Notes under the pieces: model-generated
What the model saw: the letters and a program-made list of their open reading frames with translations, nothing else
Database searches by the model: none
Told to the model about the DNA's origin: nothing
Assembly: GCF_001562275.1 (NCBI RefSeq)
Contig: NZ_CP014304.1
Coordinates: forward strand, 2,294,001-2,358,000
Source: Hymenobacter sp. PAMC 26628
GTDB taxonomy: Bacteria; Bacteroidota; Bacteroidia; Cytophagales; Hymenobacteraceae
Reading direction: 5' to 3'
Length of the DNA: 64,000 bases
Program-made: the position numbers and the translations under genes
Part shown: positions 37,476 to 47,590 of the stretch, piece by piece
How the letters are laid out: each line of letters opens with the position of its first letter
How positions within the stretch are numbered: the stretch's first letter is position 1

Positions 37476-40400
37476 ATGAAACAACCTTACTTAGCAAAAC
37501 TCTGGGTTTTGCTTTTATTTGCGCTGCTGGGCTTTAGTGCTGAGGCCCAGGCACAAACCGGCTCGGTGAGCGGGCGCGTGCTCGACGAGAAAAACACAGG
37601 TATTCCCGGCGCTACTGTGCTGGTGGCAGGTACGTCGCTGGGCGTTTCCAGCGACGTGGACGGCAACTTCCGCATCGCTAATATTCCGGCCGGCCCGCAA
37701 ACGATTGTACTCACCTTCGTGGGTTACAACGAAGTACGCCGGCCGGTGACCATCGTGGCTGGCCAGGACGTAACGATCAGTGCGGCTCTCTCCGTGAACG
37801 CCACCGAGCTGGGCGAGGCCGTGGTGATTGGCTACGGCACCCAGCGCAAGCAGGACGTGACCGGCGCCATTACGACAGTGAACGCTAAGGACTTCGTGCA
37901 AGGCCAAGTTACCAACCCCGAGCAGCTGATTCAGGGCAAGGTAGCCGGCGTGCAGATCACGACCGACGGCGGGGCCCCGGGCGCCGGCACCACCATCCGC
38001 ATCCGCGGGGGTTCGTCGCTGAACGCCAACAACAACCCGCTCATCGTGATTGACGGCGTACCGGTGGACACCCCCAACGGCACGGGCAACTTCGCTGTGG
38101 CCGGCGTGTCGAACCCGCTGAGCCTCATCAACCCCAACGACATCGAGACCTACACGGTGCTGAAAGACGCCTCGGCGACGGCCATCTACGGCTCGCGGGC
38201 GTCGAACGGGGTAATCCTCATCACCACCAAAAAAGGCAACACGGGCGACAAGCTGACCGTCAACCTGGTGTCCAACACGTCGCTGGCGGCCCGCTATAAC
38301 TCGGTAGCGGTGCTTTCGGCCGACGAGTTCCGGGCCACGGTGCAGGCGGTAGCGCCCCAGCAAGTGGCTTTGCTCGGTACGGGCAACACCGACTGGCAAA
38401 AGCAGATTTTCCGCACGGCCATGACCTACGACAACAACGTGAGCCTGGCCGGCTCGGTGGGCAAGCTGCCCTTTCGCGCCTCTATCGGCAACCTGGAGCA
38501 ACGCGGCATCCTCATCACCAACAGCCTCATCCGCAACTCGGGCTCGCTGAGCCTGAGCCCTGTTCTGCTCGATAACCACCTGCGGGTGAACGTGAACGTG
38601 AAAGGCACCTGGATAGACAACAACTTCGCCGACGCCGGGGCCATCGGCTCGGCGCTGGCCTTCGACCCGACGCAGAACGTATTCAGCGACAACGCCACTT
38701 ACAGCAACTACTTCCAATACTTGCAAGGCAACGGCACGCCCCAGCAGAACGTGCCCACCAACCCGGTGGCCACGCTCATGCTCCAGCGCAACCGCAGCAC
38801 CGTGAAGCGCAGCATCGGCAACATTCAGCTCGACTATAAGCTGCACTTCCTGCCCGACCTGCACGCCAACGTGAACCTGGGCTACGACGTGACCCGCGCC
38901 ACCGGCACCAACCTGGTGGCTGCCAGCTCGGCCGGCTCGTACTTCAACAACCCGCTCGACCCTGCTAACACCACGGCCCGCGGCGGTTCGTTCAACTACT
39001 ACTCGCAGCAGCGCAACAACAAGCTGCTCGAAGCCTACCTGAATTATACTAAGCAGTTCACCGAAACCAGCCGCCTGGAGCTGCTGGCCGGCTACTCGTA
39101 CCAGGACTTCGTGACGACGGCCCCGGCCTACGCCAACTATCTAGGCGACGCCACCACGGTGCGTACGCTGGCCGCCAACAACCCGTTCCGCACCCAGTAC
39201 ACCATCCTCTCGTACTACGGCCGGGCCAACCTGACACTCAATAACCGTTACATCTTCACCGGCACGCTGCGTAACGACGCCTCGTCGCGCTTCTCGCCCA
39301 GCAACCGCAACGCCCTGTTCCCAGCCGCCTCGTTCGCCTGGCGCCTCAAGGAAGAGAGCTTCCTGAAGGATAGCAAAGCCTTCTCGGACCTGAAGCTGCG
39401 CGTGGGCTACGGCATCACCGGCCAGCAGGATGTGGTGGCCGCCGCCGGCAGCGACTACCCCTACATCCAGCGCTTCCAGCAGAACGTGCCCTCGGCCCAG
39501 TACCAGCTCGGCGGCGTGTACTACACCCCCTACTCGCCCCTGGGCTACAACAGCAACCTGAAGTGGGAGCAAACCAGCACCTACAACGCCGGCCTGGACT
39601 TTGGCTTCTTCGATAACCGCCTCACCCTGAGCGCCGACGCTTACTACCGCAAAACCACCGACTTGCTGGCCGTTATCCCCATCCCGGGCTTGGTGAACTT
39701 CACCAACCGGCTGGTATCGAACGTGGGCTCGCTGGAGAACAAAGGCATTGAGCTGAACCTGAACGGCAACGTGGTGCAGAGCGAGCGCATCAACTGGAGT
39801 GTGAACGCCAACGCTACCTACAACGTGAACCGCATCCTCTCGCTGGGGCCCCAGGCCGCCGACTTCCAGGGCATTGAGAACACCGGCATTTCGGGCGGCA
39901 CGGGCACCAACATCGGCAACTACCGCGTGGGCTCGCCCTCGTCGGCCTTCTACGTGTACCAGCAAGCGTACGGCGCCAACGGCAAGCCCGTGGATGGCGT
40001 GTATGTGGACACCAACGGCGACGGCAAAATCGACTCCAACGACCGCCGCATCTTCCAGCAGTCGGCCCCGAAAGTGCTGCTCGGCTTCGGTTCGAACCTG
40101 AGCTACAGCCGCCTCAGCCTGGCCTTCTCACTGCGTGCCAACCTGGGCAACTACGTGTACAACAACGTAAACGCTAACTTGGGCAACTACCAGGGCATTG
40201 TGGGCCAAAACACCTATGTGGCCAACGTGACGCGCGACGCCAACAATACCGGTTTCCTCAACTCCAGCCAGGCCCGGTACTCGTCAGATTACTACATCCA
40301 AAACGCCTCTTTCTTGCGTATGGACAACGTAACCCTCGGCTACAACGCCGGTAAAGTGTTGAACGGCAAAGGCAGCCTGCGCTTGAGCGCCGCTGTGCAA

Positions 40401-40517
40401 AACGTGTTCGTGGCCACGAAGTACACCGGCCTCGACCCCGAGATTCCGAACGGCGTGGACAACAACGTGTACCCGCGCCCCCGCACCTACACGTTTGGCC
40501 TGAACCTGAGCATTTAA
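37476..40517 (+). CDS. SusC-type TonB-dependent outer-membrane transporter
   Basis: 1,013 residues. Signal peptide (MKQPYLAKLWVLLLFALLGF), a carboxypeptidase-regulatory-like domain (GSVSGRVLDEKNTGIPGATV), then the plug with the SusC signature IRIRGGSSLNANNNPLIVID and a 22-strand barrel ending in YPRPRTYTFGLNLSI. It imports oligosaccharides across the outer membrane with energy from TonB, in partnership with the SusD lipoprotein encoded 19 bases downstream. The nearby alpha-amylase and SusE suggest a starch or glycogen-type substrate. Confidence 0.95.
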   Translation: MKQPYLAKLWVLLLFALLGFSAEAQAQTGSVSGRVLDEKNTGIPGATVLVAGTSLGVSSDVDGNFRIANIPAGPQTIVLTFVGYNEVRRPVTIVAGQDVTISAALSVNATELGEAVVIGYGTQRKQDVTGAITTVNAKDFVQGQVTNPEQLIQGKVAGVQITTDGGAPGAGTTIRIRGGSSLNANNNPLIVIDGVPVDTPNGTGNFAVAGVSNPLSLINPNDIETYTVLKDASATAIYGSRASNGVILITTKKGNTGDKLTVNLVSNTSLAARYNSVAVLSADEFRATVQAVAPQQVALLGTGNTDWQKQIFRTAMTYDNNVSLAGSVGKLPFRASIGNLEQRGILITNSLIRNSGSLSLSPVLLDNHLRVNVNVKGTWIDNNFADAGAIGSALAFDPTQNVFSDNATYSNYFQYLQGNGTPQQNVPTNPVATLMLQRNRSTVKRSIGNIQLDYKLHFLPDLHANVNLGYDVTRATGTNLVAASSAGSYFNNPLDPANTTARGGSFNYYSQQRNNKLLEAYLNYTKQFTETSRLELLAGYSYQDFVTTAPAYANYLGDATTVRTLAANNPFRTQYTILSYYGRANLTLNNRYIFTGTLRNDASSRFSPSNRNALFPAASFAWRLKEESFLKDSKAFSDLKLRVGYGITGQQDVVAAAGSDYPYIQRFQQNVPSAQYQLGGVYYTPYSPLGYNSNLKWEQTSTYNAGLDFGFFDNRLTLSADAYYRKTTDLLAVIPIPGLVNFTNRLVSNVGSLENKGIELNLNGNVVQSERINWSVNANATYNVNRILSLGPQAADFQGIENTGISGGTGTNIGNYRVGSPSSAFYVYQQAYGANGKPVDGVYVDTNGDGKIDSNDRRIFQQSAPKVLLGFGSNLSYSRLSLAFSLRANLGNYVYNNVNANLGNYQGIVGQNTYVANVTRDANNTGFLNSSQARYSSDYYIQNASFLRMDNVTLGYNAGKVLNGKGSLRLSAAVQNVFVATKYTGLDPEIPNGVDNNVYPRPRTYTFGLNLSI

Positions 40518-40536
40518 TTTCCCACCCCCGTACGAT

Positions 40537-42171
40537 ATGAAAAATATTATTTTTCGGAACGCGGCCGTCCTAGGTTTCACCTCGTCGCTGCTGCTGGTGG
40601 CCTCGTCGTGCAACAAGGACCTGGACCGCACCCCCACCTACGACCTGAGCACGGACGCCGTGTTCAAGGACGCGGCCGGCTACCGCACAGTGGCCGCCAA
40701 GGCGTACAGCGGCTTTGCCGTGACGGGCCCCGGCGGCCCCGACGCGTCGTCCGGCGACATCCTGGGCATCGACCAGGGCACGTCGGACTATGTGCGCCAG
40801 CTGTGGAGCGCCCAGGAGCTGACGACCGACGAGGCCGTTATTCAGTGGGGCGACCCTGGGGTACAGGACTGGCACAACCTGAATTGGACGTCGAGCGGCG
40901 TACTGGTGCAGGGCCTGTACAGCCGCATCCTGTACGAAATCACGGTGTGCAACGGCTTCCTGGCCGAGGCCACCGACGACAAGCTCAGCGCCCGCGGCAT
41001 CACCGGCGCCGACCTGACCGACATCAAGGCCTACCGGGCTGAGGTGCGCTTCCTGCGGGCCCTGGCGTACTACCACGCCATGGACCTGTACGGCAACCCG
41101 CCCTTCGCTACCGAAGCTGACCCCATCGGGGGCACCACGCCGCCCAAGCAAACCACGCGCGCCGCGCTCTTCACCTACCTCGAGTCGGAGCTGAAAGCCA
41201 TTGACGCCGACTTGCTGGCCCCCAGCCAAAACGCCAACCAGTACGGCCGCGCCAACAAAGCCGCCGCCTGGACGCTGCTGGCCAAAATGTACCTGAACGC
41301 CCAGGTGTACACGGGCACGGCCCGCTACGCCGACTGCCTGACCTACGCCGCCAAGGTGATTGACACCGGCGGCTACTCGCTGCAAACCACGGCCACGAGC
41401 AAGGCCACGGCCTACTCACGCAACTTCCTCATCGATAACAACACGTCGCCGGAAATCATCTTCCCAATTGTGTTCGACGGCAAGCGCACCCAGAGCTACG
41501 GCGGCACCACCTTCCTGACCCACGCGGCGGTGGCCGGCACGGCCGACACCAACTGGAACCCGGTGAAGTACGGCATCGGCGGGGGCTGGGGCGGCATCCG
41601 CACCACGCCCAAGCTCTACCAGCAATTTACGGACACGGCGTCGGACACCCGCGGCAAGTTCGTGACCGGTGGCCAGACGATGGACGTGATTTCGCAGACG
41701 AACTTTTACAACGGCTACGTGCCCATCAAGTTCAAGAACGTCAGCTCGACCGGAGCCGCCGGGGCCGATGCCACGTTTGTGGACACCGATTACCCCATGT
41801 TCCGCTTGGCCGACGTGTACCTGATGTACGCCGAAGCTGCCGTGCGCTCGAACGCCAACCTGCCCCAGGCCCTCACCTACGTGAACCTGATCCGCAGCCG
41901 GGCCTACAGAAACACCACAGCCGGCAACATCACCGCCAGCGCCCTCACCACGGATTTCATCCTGAACGAGCGCTCGCGCGAGCTGTACTGGGAAGGCACC
42001 CGCCGCACCGACCTCATCCGCTACGGCCGCTTTACCACCGCGGCCTACCTCTGGCCCTGGAAAGGGGGTGTGGCCGCTGGCACTAGTGTGCCCGACACCC
42101 GCAACCTGTTCCCAATTCCGTCGTCGGACCTGAGCGTGAACCCCAACCTGGTGCAGAACCCCGGGTACTAA
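40537..42171 (+). CDS. SusD/RagB family nutrient-binding outer-membrane lipoprotein
   Basis: 544 residues. Lipoprotein signal with lipobox LVASSC at about residue 26, followed by DLDRTPTYDLSTDAVF. The family pattern is clear: YRAEVRFLRALAYYHAMDLY, helical TPR-like regions and the C-terminal block TTDFILNERSRELYWEGTRR then TDLIRYGRF. It forms the lid over the SusC barrel at the cell surface and binds glycans. It follows susC directly. Confidence 0.95.
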   Translation: MKNIIFRNAAVLGFTSSLLLVASSCNKDLDRTPTYDLSTDAVFKDAAGYRTVAAKAYSGFAVTGPGGPDASSGDILGIDQGTSDYVRQLWSAQELTTDEAVIQWGDPGVQDWHNLNWTSSGVLVQGLYSRILYEITVCNGFLAEATDDKLSARGITGADLTDIKAYRAEVRFLRALAYYHAMDLYGNPPFATEADPIGGTTPPKQTTRAALFTYLESELKAIDADLLAPSQNANQYGRANKAAAWTLLAKMYLNAQVYTGTARYADCLTYAAKVIDTGGYSLQTTATSKATAYSRNFLIDNNTSPEIIFPIVFDGKRTQSYGGTTFLTHAAVAGTADTNWNPVKYGIGGGWGGIRTTPKLYQQFTDTASDTRGKFVTGGQTMDVISQTNFYNGYVPIKFKNVSSTGAAGADATFVDTDYPMFRLADVYLMYAEAAVRSNANLPQALTYVNLIRSRAYRNTTAGNITASALTTDFILNERSRELYWEGTRRTDLIRYGRFTTAAYLWPWKGGVAAGTSVPDTRNLFPIPSSDLSVNPNLVQNPGY

Positions 42172-42180
42172 TTGCTTTTA

Positions 42181-42243
42181 GTTTTCCCGGCCTTCGCCCG
42201 GCCCTCTTTGGGGCCCCGGGCGGGGCCGGGGAAACATTTTTTA
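42181..42243 (+). terminator. GC-rich hairpin between susD and susE
   Basis: An imperfect stem (TTTTCCCGGCC with GGCCGGGGAAA) followed by a T-run. It may attenuate transcription so that the SusE-like gene is made at lower level. Confidence 0.55.
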
Positions 42244-42271
42244 TCATTCCCACTCCCACACATTTACTTCC

Positions 42272-43354
42272 ATGAAAAACTGGTTTACCCAAGCAGTTGG
42301 TTTAGGGACCATCGCACTACTTGGCTTGGCATCCTGTAAAAAGGATGAGACGCAGGCCACTATTGCCCCCGCTAACGCGGCCACGCTGACCGCTTCTACC
42401 GCGAACGTGGTGCTGAAAAGCGTTAACGGTACGCAAACTGCGGTGACGTACACGTGGTCGCCCATTACGTTCACCTGGGGCGGCACCGAATCAACGGCTT
42501 ACTCCCCGGCCCTCACCTATTCGTTGCAGTTCGACAAAAAGGGCAACAACTTTGCTTCGCCCGTGTCCGTCGATGCCGGGAGCGGTCCCACCAAAACGTT
42601 TACCGTTGCCAGCTTGAACAGCAGCCTCATCAGCCTCGGCTTAGCGCCCGAAGCGGCAACCGATGTGGAAGTGCGGCTGAAGGCTACCTACGCCAGCAAC
42701 GTCGCGCCCCTGTACTCGCCGACGCTGGCCCTCAACGCGACGCCGTATTCAACCGAGCTGTACATATCGAGCAGCTTGAGCAACGACCTGGCAATGGCCC
42801 CCAAGTTGTTAGAAATTGACGGTAAGCCCCGGCAGTACCAGGGCTACGTTTACTTCGGCGGTACTTCGGCGTCTACCTTCAAAGTGACGAACACGCGGGC
42901 AGCCAACGGTACCGTGTACGGCAACACCGGCACGGCCGCCATTGCGGCGCAGCCGGCTGGCACGGCTGCTACCGGCAGCTTGGCCTCGCCGGGCAGTAGC
43001 TTTTCGGTGGCCCCGGGTTTTTATTTGGTACAGATTAATTTGAGCAACATGACGTGGTCGGCCACCCCCACCACGTGGGCAGTCATTGGGGCGGCAACGC
43101 CGAAGGGCTGGGACGGGGACACGCCGATGACCTACGACGCCGCCAAAAAAGTGTGGACGGTGACCACCACCCTCACGAATGACCAATTCAAGTTCCGCGC
43201 AAATGGCGCCTGGAGTGTGAACCTGGGCAATGCCAAGCCAGTGAACGGTTATTTGGCGCCAGACGGCGACAACCTGCAATCCCCGGGCGCGGGCAAGTAT
43301 ACCATCATGCTGGATCTGAACGATATAACCAAGCCAAAGTATAGCGTCCAGTAG
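42272..43354 (+). CDS. SusE-like outer-membrane starch-binding lipoprotein
   Basis: 360 residues. Lipoprotein signal ending LLGLASCKKDE. The N-terminal Ig-like domain (VTYTWSPITFTWGGTEST, LTYSLQFDKKGNNF) matches SusE. The C-terminal module (GAATPKGWDGDTPMTYDAA, WTVTTTLTNDQFKFRANGAW) is a repeat typical of SusE/SusF starch-binding domains. It is surface-exposed and helps bind glycan. It is third in the Sus cluster. Confidence 0.88.
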   Translation: MKNWFTQAVGLGTIALLGLASCKKDETQATIAPANAATLTASTANVVLKSVNGTQTAVTYTWSPITFTWGGTESTAYSPALTYSLQFDKKGNNFASPVSVDAGSGPTKTFTVASLNSSLISLGLAPEAATDVEVRLKATYASNVAPLYSPTLALNATPYSTELYISSSLSNDLAMAPKLLEIDGKPRQYQGYVYFGGTSASTFKVTNTRAANGTVYGNTGTAAIAAQPAGTAATGSLASPGSSFSVAPGFYLVQINLSNMTWSATPTTWAVIGAATPKGWDGDTPMTYDAAKKVWTVTTTLTNDQFKFRANGAWSVNLGNAKPVNGYLAPDGDNLQSPGAGKYTIMLDLNDITKPKYSVQ

Positions 43355-43406
43355 TCGTTTTTAATTCATCGGGCCTTTCTTCTGAAATGCTTTAGATAAG
43401 AGATAG

Positions 43407-43493
43407 GGCCCCGGTAGCAGCGCCGTCACCACGGCTGGTACCTACACCATCAAGCTCGACATTGCCAACCAGAAATACACCATCACCAAATAA
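43407..43493 (+). pseudogene. Fragment of a second SusE/SusF-like gene
   Basis: After a TAG at 43404 the frame reads G-P-G-S-S-A-V-T-T-A-G-T-Y-T-I-K-L-D and ends in NQKYTITK-stop. This matches the last residues of SusE/SusF repeats (compare GAGKYTIMLDLND at the end of the preceding gene). No start or upstream part remains, so it is a remnant, probably of a deleted SusF. Confidence 0.65.
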
Positions 43494-43518
43494 TTCCTGT
43501 TTGGTTTTACTCCCGCAC

Positions 43519-43549
43519 AAAAGGCCGCTCCATCGAGCGGCCTTTTTTT
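43519..43549 (+). terminator. Terminator after the Sus cluster
   Basis: Perfect 12-bp stem AAAAGGCCGCTC/GAGCGGCCTTTT with a 4-base loop and T-run. Confidence 0.85.
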
Positions 43550-43633
43550 GTGGTTGGGGCCCTAGCGAACTGGGCCCGCGGCGGCTTGCCCCAAATTCCT
43601 TACTTTCGCGGTCCCACACTTTTATTTTCTCGC

Positions 43634-44485
43634 ATGATTCTCATTGCCGACGGCGGCTCTACCAAGTGCAGCTGGTGCCAGCTCGACGACGCCAACCAGC
43701 GCGTCTACTTCAACACGGAGGGCTACAACCCCGATTTCATCGACACGCCCGGCATCGTGCGCTCGCTCGACCAGAACCTGCCCGACACGCTGCCCCGCGG
43801 CGAGGTGCGCGAAATCCACTTCTACGGCGCCGGGGTATCGTCGCCGGCCAAGGCCGCCATCATCAGCAACGCCCTCAGGCAGCTGTTTCCGAACGTGCGC
43901 ACGGTAGAGGTGACCGAGGACCTGCTGGCGGCGGCCCGCGCCCTGCTGGGCCGGGGCCCCGGCTTCGCTGCCATCCTGGGCACGGGCACCAACTCGTGCC
44001 TCTACGACGGCAAGAAGATTACTTACAACGTGGATTCGCTCGGGTACTTTCTGGGCGACGAAGGGTCGGGCTCGTTCATTGGCAAGCGCCTGATGCGCGA
44101 CTACCTGCGCGGCCTGCTGCCCGACGGCTTGCAGGGCGCCTTCCGCGAGGCCTACCAGCTGGGCGAGCGCAACGACATCCTCGACCGCCTTTACAACCAG
44201 CCGCTGCCCAACCGCTTCCTGGCCAGCTTCGCCAAGTTCACCTACGACCACAACAACGTGAGCTACTGCCGCGAAATCGTGCTGCAAAGCTTCGAGGCGT
44301 TCTTTCAGAACATCGTGCTCCACTACCCGCGCTTCCAGGACTATACGTTCAACTGCATTGGCTCGGTGGCCTACAACTTCCGCGACGCCCTTACCCAGGT
44401 GGCCAACAGCCACGGCATGGAGGTGGGCAAAATCATCCGCTCCCCCATCGACGACCTGGTGGAGTACCACGTCACCAAAGACTAG
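43634..44485 (+). CDS. N-acetylglucosamine kinase-like BadF/BcrA family ATPase
   Basis: 283 residues from the ATG at 43634 (MILIADGGSTKCSWCQLDD), where the phosphate-1 loop starts immediately. Other ASKHA-fold marks: AILGTGTNSCLYDG (phosphate-2), YFLGDEGSGSFIGKRLMRDY and FNCIGSVAYNFRDAL (adenosine loop). The family includes eukaryotic-type N-acetylglucosamine kinases and related sugar kinases; the exact sugar is inferred. It follows the Sus cluster and is convergent with the amylase gene. Confidence 0.82.
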   Translation: MILIADGGSTKCSWCQLDDANQRVYFNTEGYNPDFIDTPGIVRSLDQNLPDTLPRGEVREIHFYGAGVSSPAKAAIISNALRQLFPNVRTVEVTEDLLAAARALLGRGPGFAAILGTGTNSCLYDGKKITYNVDSLGYFLGDEGSGSFIGKRLMRDYLRGLLPDGLQGAFREAYQLGERNDILDRLYNQPLPNRFLASFAKFTYDHNNVSYCREIVLQSFEAFFQNIVLHYPRFQDYTFNCIGSVAYNFRDALTQVANSHGMEVGKIIRSPIDDLVEYHVTKD

Positions 44486-44502
44486 GGCCCCGGGGCCCCG
44501 CA

Positions 44503-44540
44503 CACAAAAAAGGCGGCCCCTGCGGGTCGCCTTTTTTGTG
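44503..44540 (+). terminator. Terminator after the sugar kinase
   Basis: Stem CACAAAAAAGGCG paired with CGCCTTTTTTGTG, strong T-run. Confidence 0.8.
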
Positions 44541-44580
44541 CTGTTCCGAATGATTGTTAAGTCCAGAACAACGAATTATC

Positions 44581-44678
44581 AACGGTCATGCTGAGCGCAG
44601 CCGAAGCACCTCTGCTGCCCAACTAATCAGGGTTACTGCTGTGGGAGAGATGCTTCGGCTGCGCTCAGCATGACCGTT
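44581..44678. repeat. Palindromic 3'-end repeat, family A, copy 6
   Basis: Arms AACGGTCATGCTGAGCGCAG (from 44581) and its inverted partner ending at 44678. It is almost identical in the arms to copy 1 at 343-450 and again lies between convergent genes. Confidence 0.85.
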
Positions 44679-44710
44679 CCTATGATTTCCTTGGTTTTCT
44701 AACGCGACGT

Positions 44711-47590
44711 TTAGTGCTGCACCAGCAGGCGGGCAGTTTGCTGCTGGCCAGCGGCTTGGAGGCGCACCAGGTACACGCCGTTGGCCAGGTTGGCGGTGGG
44801 CACGGCCAGGTCGTGGGGCCCCGCGGCCTGGCGGCCGGCGGTGGGCACGGTAGCCACCGCGGCGCCAAGCACGTTGCAGATGGTAAGGCTGACGGCCGCC
44901 GCGGCGGGCAGCTCGTAGTGCAGCGTGGCTGCGCCAGCGGCGGGGCTCGGGAAGGCCGCTAGGCGGAACGCGGCGGTGGTTTGGGGCCGGGCAGCAAGTA
45001 CGGTGCCGGTGCTGGAATTGATGGGCTTCGAGGTGTACACGGCGTACTCGCCGGGCTGGAGCGTCAGGGGCGCGTTCACGTCCGTCACGGCGCGGCTGGT
45101 GCCGGTGAGGTAGTTGTACCACGTGCCGGCGCTCTGGAAAGCGGGCACCACGGTCTGGGTTACCACGTCGAAGTTGCCCACCACGGTCACGCTCAGGTTG
45201 GCGTCGGAAAGGTGCACGAGCTTGGTGGCGCCGGTCATCTGCTGGTCATAAGCGGTGGGGTTGGCGAACACGGGCTGCGTTTTCTTCAGCGCAATCAGGC
45301 TGCGGTACACGTTGAACAGGTTGCGGCGCTCGGCTACGTTCTCGTAGTCCCAGCGGATGGGCTTGCCGGCCGTGCGGCAGTCGTTGGTCACCGTGCCGTC
45401 AGGGCAGCGGTTGATAGTAAAGTCGTACCCAACTTCGCCAAACTGCCACACCAGCTTGGGCCCCGGCACGGTGAAGAAGAACGCCGCCGCCTCGCCGATG
45501 CGGGCCATGGAGGTCGCAAAATCCTTGGTGCTGTACGTGCCCGAGGCTTTGCCGTAGGCCGCGTTCTTAAAGGCCAGGCGCTCCTCGTCGTGGCTTTCCA
45601 TGTAGGTCACCAGGTTCGGGTTGTTGAAGCCGCGGGTTTTGTAGTAGCCGCGGCTCAGGTCCGAGGTACTCACGTAGCCCATCGTGGCCTCGGTGTAGCT
45701 GTAGTTCATGTTGCCCCACAGCATAAAGCCGGTATTTGAGAGCACGGTTTCTTCGTCGTCGTCGGCAAAATGCTCCAGAATGGGGTACAGGGTGGGGTCG
45801 GTGGCTACCAGCGTGTTGTAGTAGTCTTTCCAGATGTCGATGCGCGACTGGTCGTAGTGCCCCCACGCGGCCACGTCGGTGCCCGAGTTTTTCTGGGTAA
45901 AGCCCTTGGCTAAATCGAAGCGGTAGCCGTCGACGTGGTATTCCTGGAGCCAGAACTGCATTACCTTCTTGCTGAAGTACCTGGTGTAGGGGCTCTCGTG
46001 GTTCAGGTCGTTGTACACGCTGTAGGGGTGCGGGGCCGTCACGTTGAACCACGGGTTGTTGGCGGCGGGGTTGTTGCCGTTGGCGTAGAGCTGGAACATG
46101 GGGCTCTGGCCCGTGGAGTGGTTCAGCACCATGTCGAGCACCACGGCAATGCCGCGGCGGTGGCACTCGTCGATGAATTGCTTGAGGGCCGTTTTGGTGC
46201 CGTAGTATTTGTCGGGGGCGAAGTAAAAATCGGGGCTGTAGCCCCAGTTGTCGTTGCCGTCGAACTCGTTGATGGGCATCAGCTCGATGGCATTCACGCC
46301 CAGGCGCTGCAAGTAGCCCAGCGTGTCGCGCAGGGTTTGGTAGTTGTGGGCCCCTACGAAGTCGCGCACCAGCAGCTCGTAGGTTACCAGATTGGTGCGG
46401 GCGGGGCGCTGGAAGTTGGTGGTTTGCCACGCGTAGGCGGCCTGGTTGCTTTGCAGCACCGACACGATGCCCGTGGTTTTGCCGGTCGGGTAGGCCTTCA
46501 GGCTGGGGTACGTGGCGGCCGGAATGTACTGGTCGTCGTTCGAGTCCAGGATTTTCTCGCAGTACGGGTCAGCCACGCGCAGCTGCCCGTCCACCAGAAA
46601 CTGGTAGGCGTATTCCTGGCCCGGTGTGAGGCCGTCAATTTGCACCCACCAGCGGCCAGTGGCGGCCACCGTGGCAGGCGTGGCGCTCAGGTTGTCGGCC
46701 GTCTGGTTCATGAAGCCCGCCGTGGTCGGCTGCCAGTTGTTGAACTCGCCCAGCACGTACACGAACTGCTTACCCGGCGCGCTCAGGCTCAGGATGGCCG
46801 ATGCGCCGCCGTTGATATAGGTGATGCCATCGGGGCGGGCCCCGGCGGGCAGCGCGGCTGTGGCCGGCGCGGCCGGGCGCACCACCAGCGTCTGGGTGTC
46901 TTCCACGGTTTGGCCGCCGTCGGTGGCCGTCAGGCGCAGCACGTTGGCGCCGGTTTGGGTGATGGTCACGGTGGCGCTCAGGGCCGTGGCGTTGGCCTGC
47001 TGGGCCACCTGCGTGCCGTTGAGGTACAGCGTGAGCGTGGCGGCGGCCGAGGCCGTGCCGGCCACGGCCACTTGCTGGTTCAGGGCCACAAACTGCGGGT
47101 TGCCGGCGGTGGCGGGCACCGGCTGCGTGATGCGCACGGCCAGGGCGGCCACTTGCGCGTCCACGAAAATATCGGCCCCGCCGGTGGCGCGCCCCGATTT
47201 TGTGCCGTCGCCGCTGCGGAAGAGCATGGCCAGCTTCAGGAGCTGGTCGGTGGCGGCTAGGCCGTAGAACGCCCGCGGTGTGAAGGTGATGGTGTACTTG
47301 TCGCCACCCAACGCCGTCATCAGCGCGGCCGGGTCGGGCTGGTTGAAGTTAACCCGGGGGCCCCCTTTCCAGTCGCCCTGGTTGACGCTTTTGTCGGTTA
47401 CGGCCCCGGTCCAGATGTACACCGGCCCAGTAAAGCCCGCCAGGCCAGCGTTGCCCTGCGTGGCGTCGAAGGTCAGGGTAACGGGCGTGTCAGCGGTAAA
47501 GAACGTGGGCTGCACCGTGACTACTTGCGCCCGGGTGGCTAGCACCGTCAAGCTCAGTAGTAACCCTCCAAAGAGTCGAAGTATTTTCAT
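44711..47590 (-). CDS. Secreted alpha-amylase family protein (GH13) with T9SS sorting domain
   Basis: 959 residues from the ATG at 47590 (signal peptide MKILRLFGGLLLSLTVLATR). Domains: beta-rich modules (about 22-260), a CBM48-like early-set domain (VLGEFNNWQPTTAGF), the GH13 barrel (LDMVLNHS, GYRFDLAKGF with the nucleophile Asp, PILEHFADDDEE with the acid-base Glu, YMESHDEERL) and a C-terminal T9SS domain (FPSPAAGAATLHYE ... ANGVYLVRLQAAG). It degrades alpha-glucans at the cell surface or outside. It probably feeds the SusCDE system. Confidence 0.92.
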   Translation of the reverse strand: MKILRLFGGLLLSLTVLATRAQVVTVQPTFFTADTPVTLTFDATQGNAGLAGFTGPVYIWTGAVTDKSVNQGDWKGGPRVNFNQPDPAALMTALGGDKYTITFTPRAFYGLAATDQLLKLAMLFRSGDGTKSGRATGGADIFVDAQVAALAVRITQPVPATAGNPQFVALNQQVAVAGTASAAATLTLYLNGTQVAQQANATALSATVTITQTGANVLRLTATDGGQTVEDTQTLVVRPAAPATAALPAGARPDGITYINGGASAILSLSAPGKQFVYVLGEFNNWQPTTAGFMNQTADNLSATPATVAATGRWWVQIDGLTPGQEYAYQFLVDGQLRVADPYCEKILDSNDDQYIPAATYPSLKAYPTGKTTGIVSVLQSNQAAYAWQTTNFQRPARTNLVTYELLVRDFVGAHNYQTLRDTLGYLQRLGVNAIELMPINEFDGNDNWGYSPDFYFAPDKYYGTKTALKQFIDECHRRGIAVVLDMVLNHSTGQSPMFQLYANGNNPAANNPWFNVTAPHPYSVYNDLNHESPYTRYFSKKVMQFWLQEYHVDGYRFDLAKGFTQKNSGTDVAAWGHYDQSRIDIWKDYYNTLVATDPTLYPILEHFADDDEETVLSNTGFMLWGNMNYSYTEATMGYVSTSDLSRGYYKTRGFNNPNLVTYMESHDEERLAFKNAAYGKASGTYSTKDFATSMARIGEAAAFFFTVPGPKLVWQFGEVGYDFTINRCPDGTVTNDCRTAGKPIRWDYENVAERRNLFNVYRSLIALKKTQPVFANPTAYDQQMTGATKLVHLSDANLSVTVVGNFDVVTQTVVPAFQSAGTWYNYLTGTSRAVTDVNAPLTLQPGEYAVYTSKPINSSTGTVLAARPQTTAAFRLAAFPSPAAGAATLHYELPAAAAVSLTICNVLGAAVATVPTAGRQAAGPHDLAVPTANLANGVYLVRLQAAGQQQTARLLVQH

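Noticed and set aside
36576..47590. A complete canonical starch-utilisation locus including SusG, SusA and SusB
   Set aside because: Only SusC, SusD and a SusE-like protein plus a separate opposite-strand amylase are present; the glucosidase genes are absent, so the substrate is only inferred.
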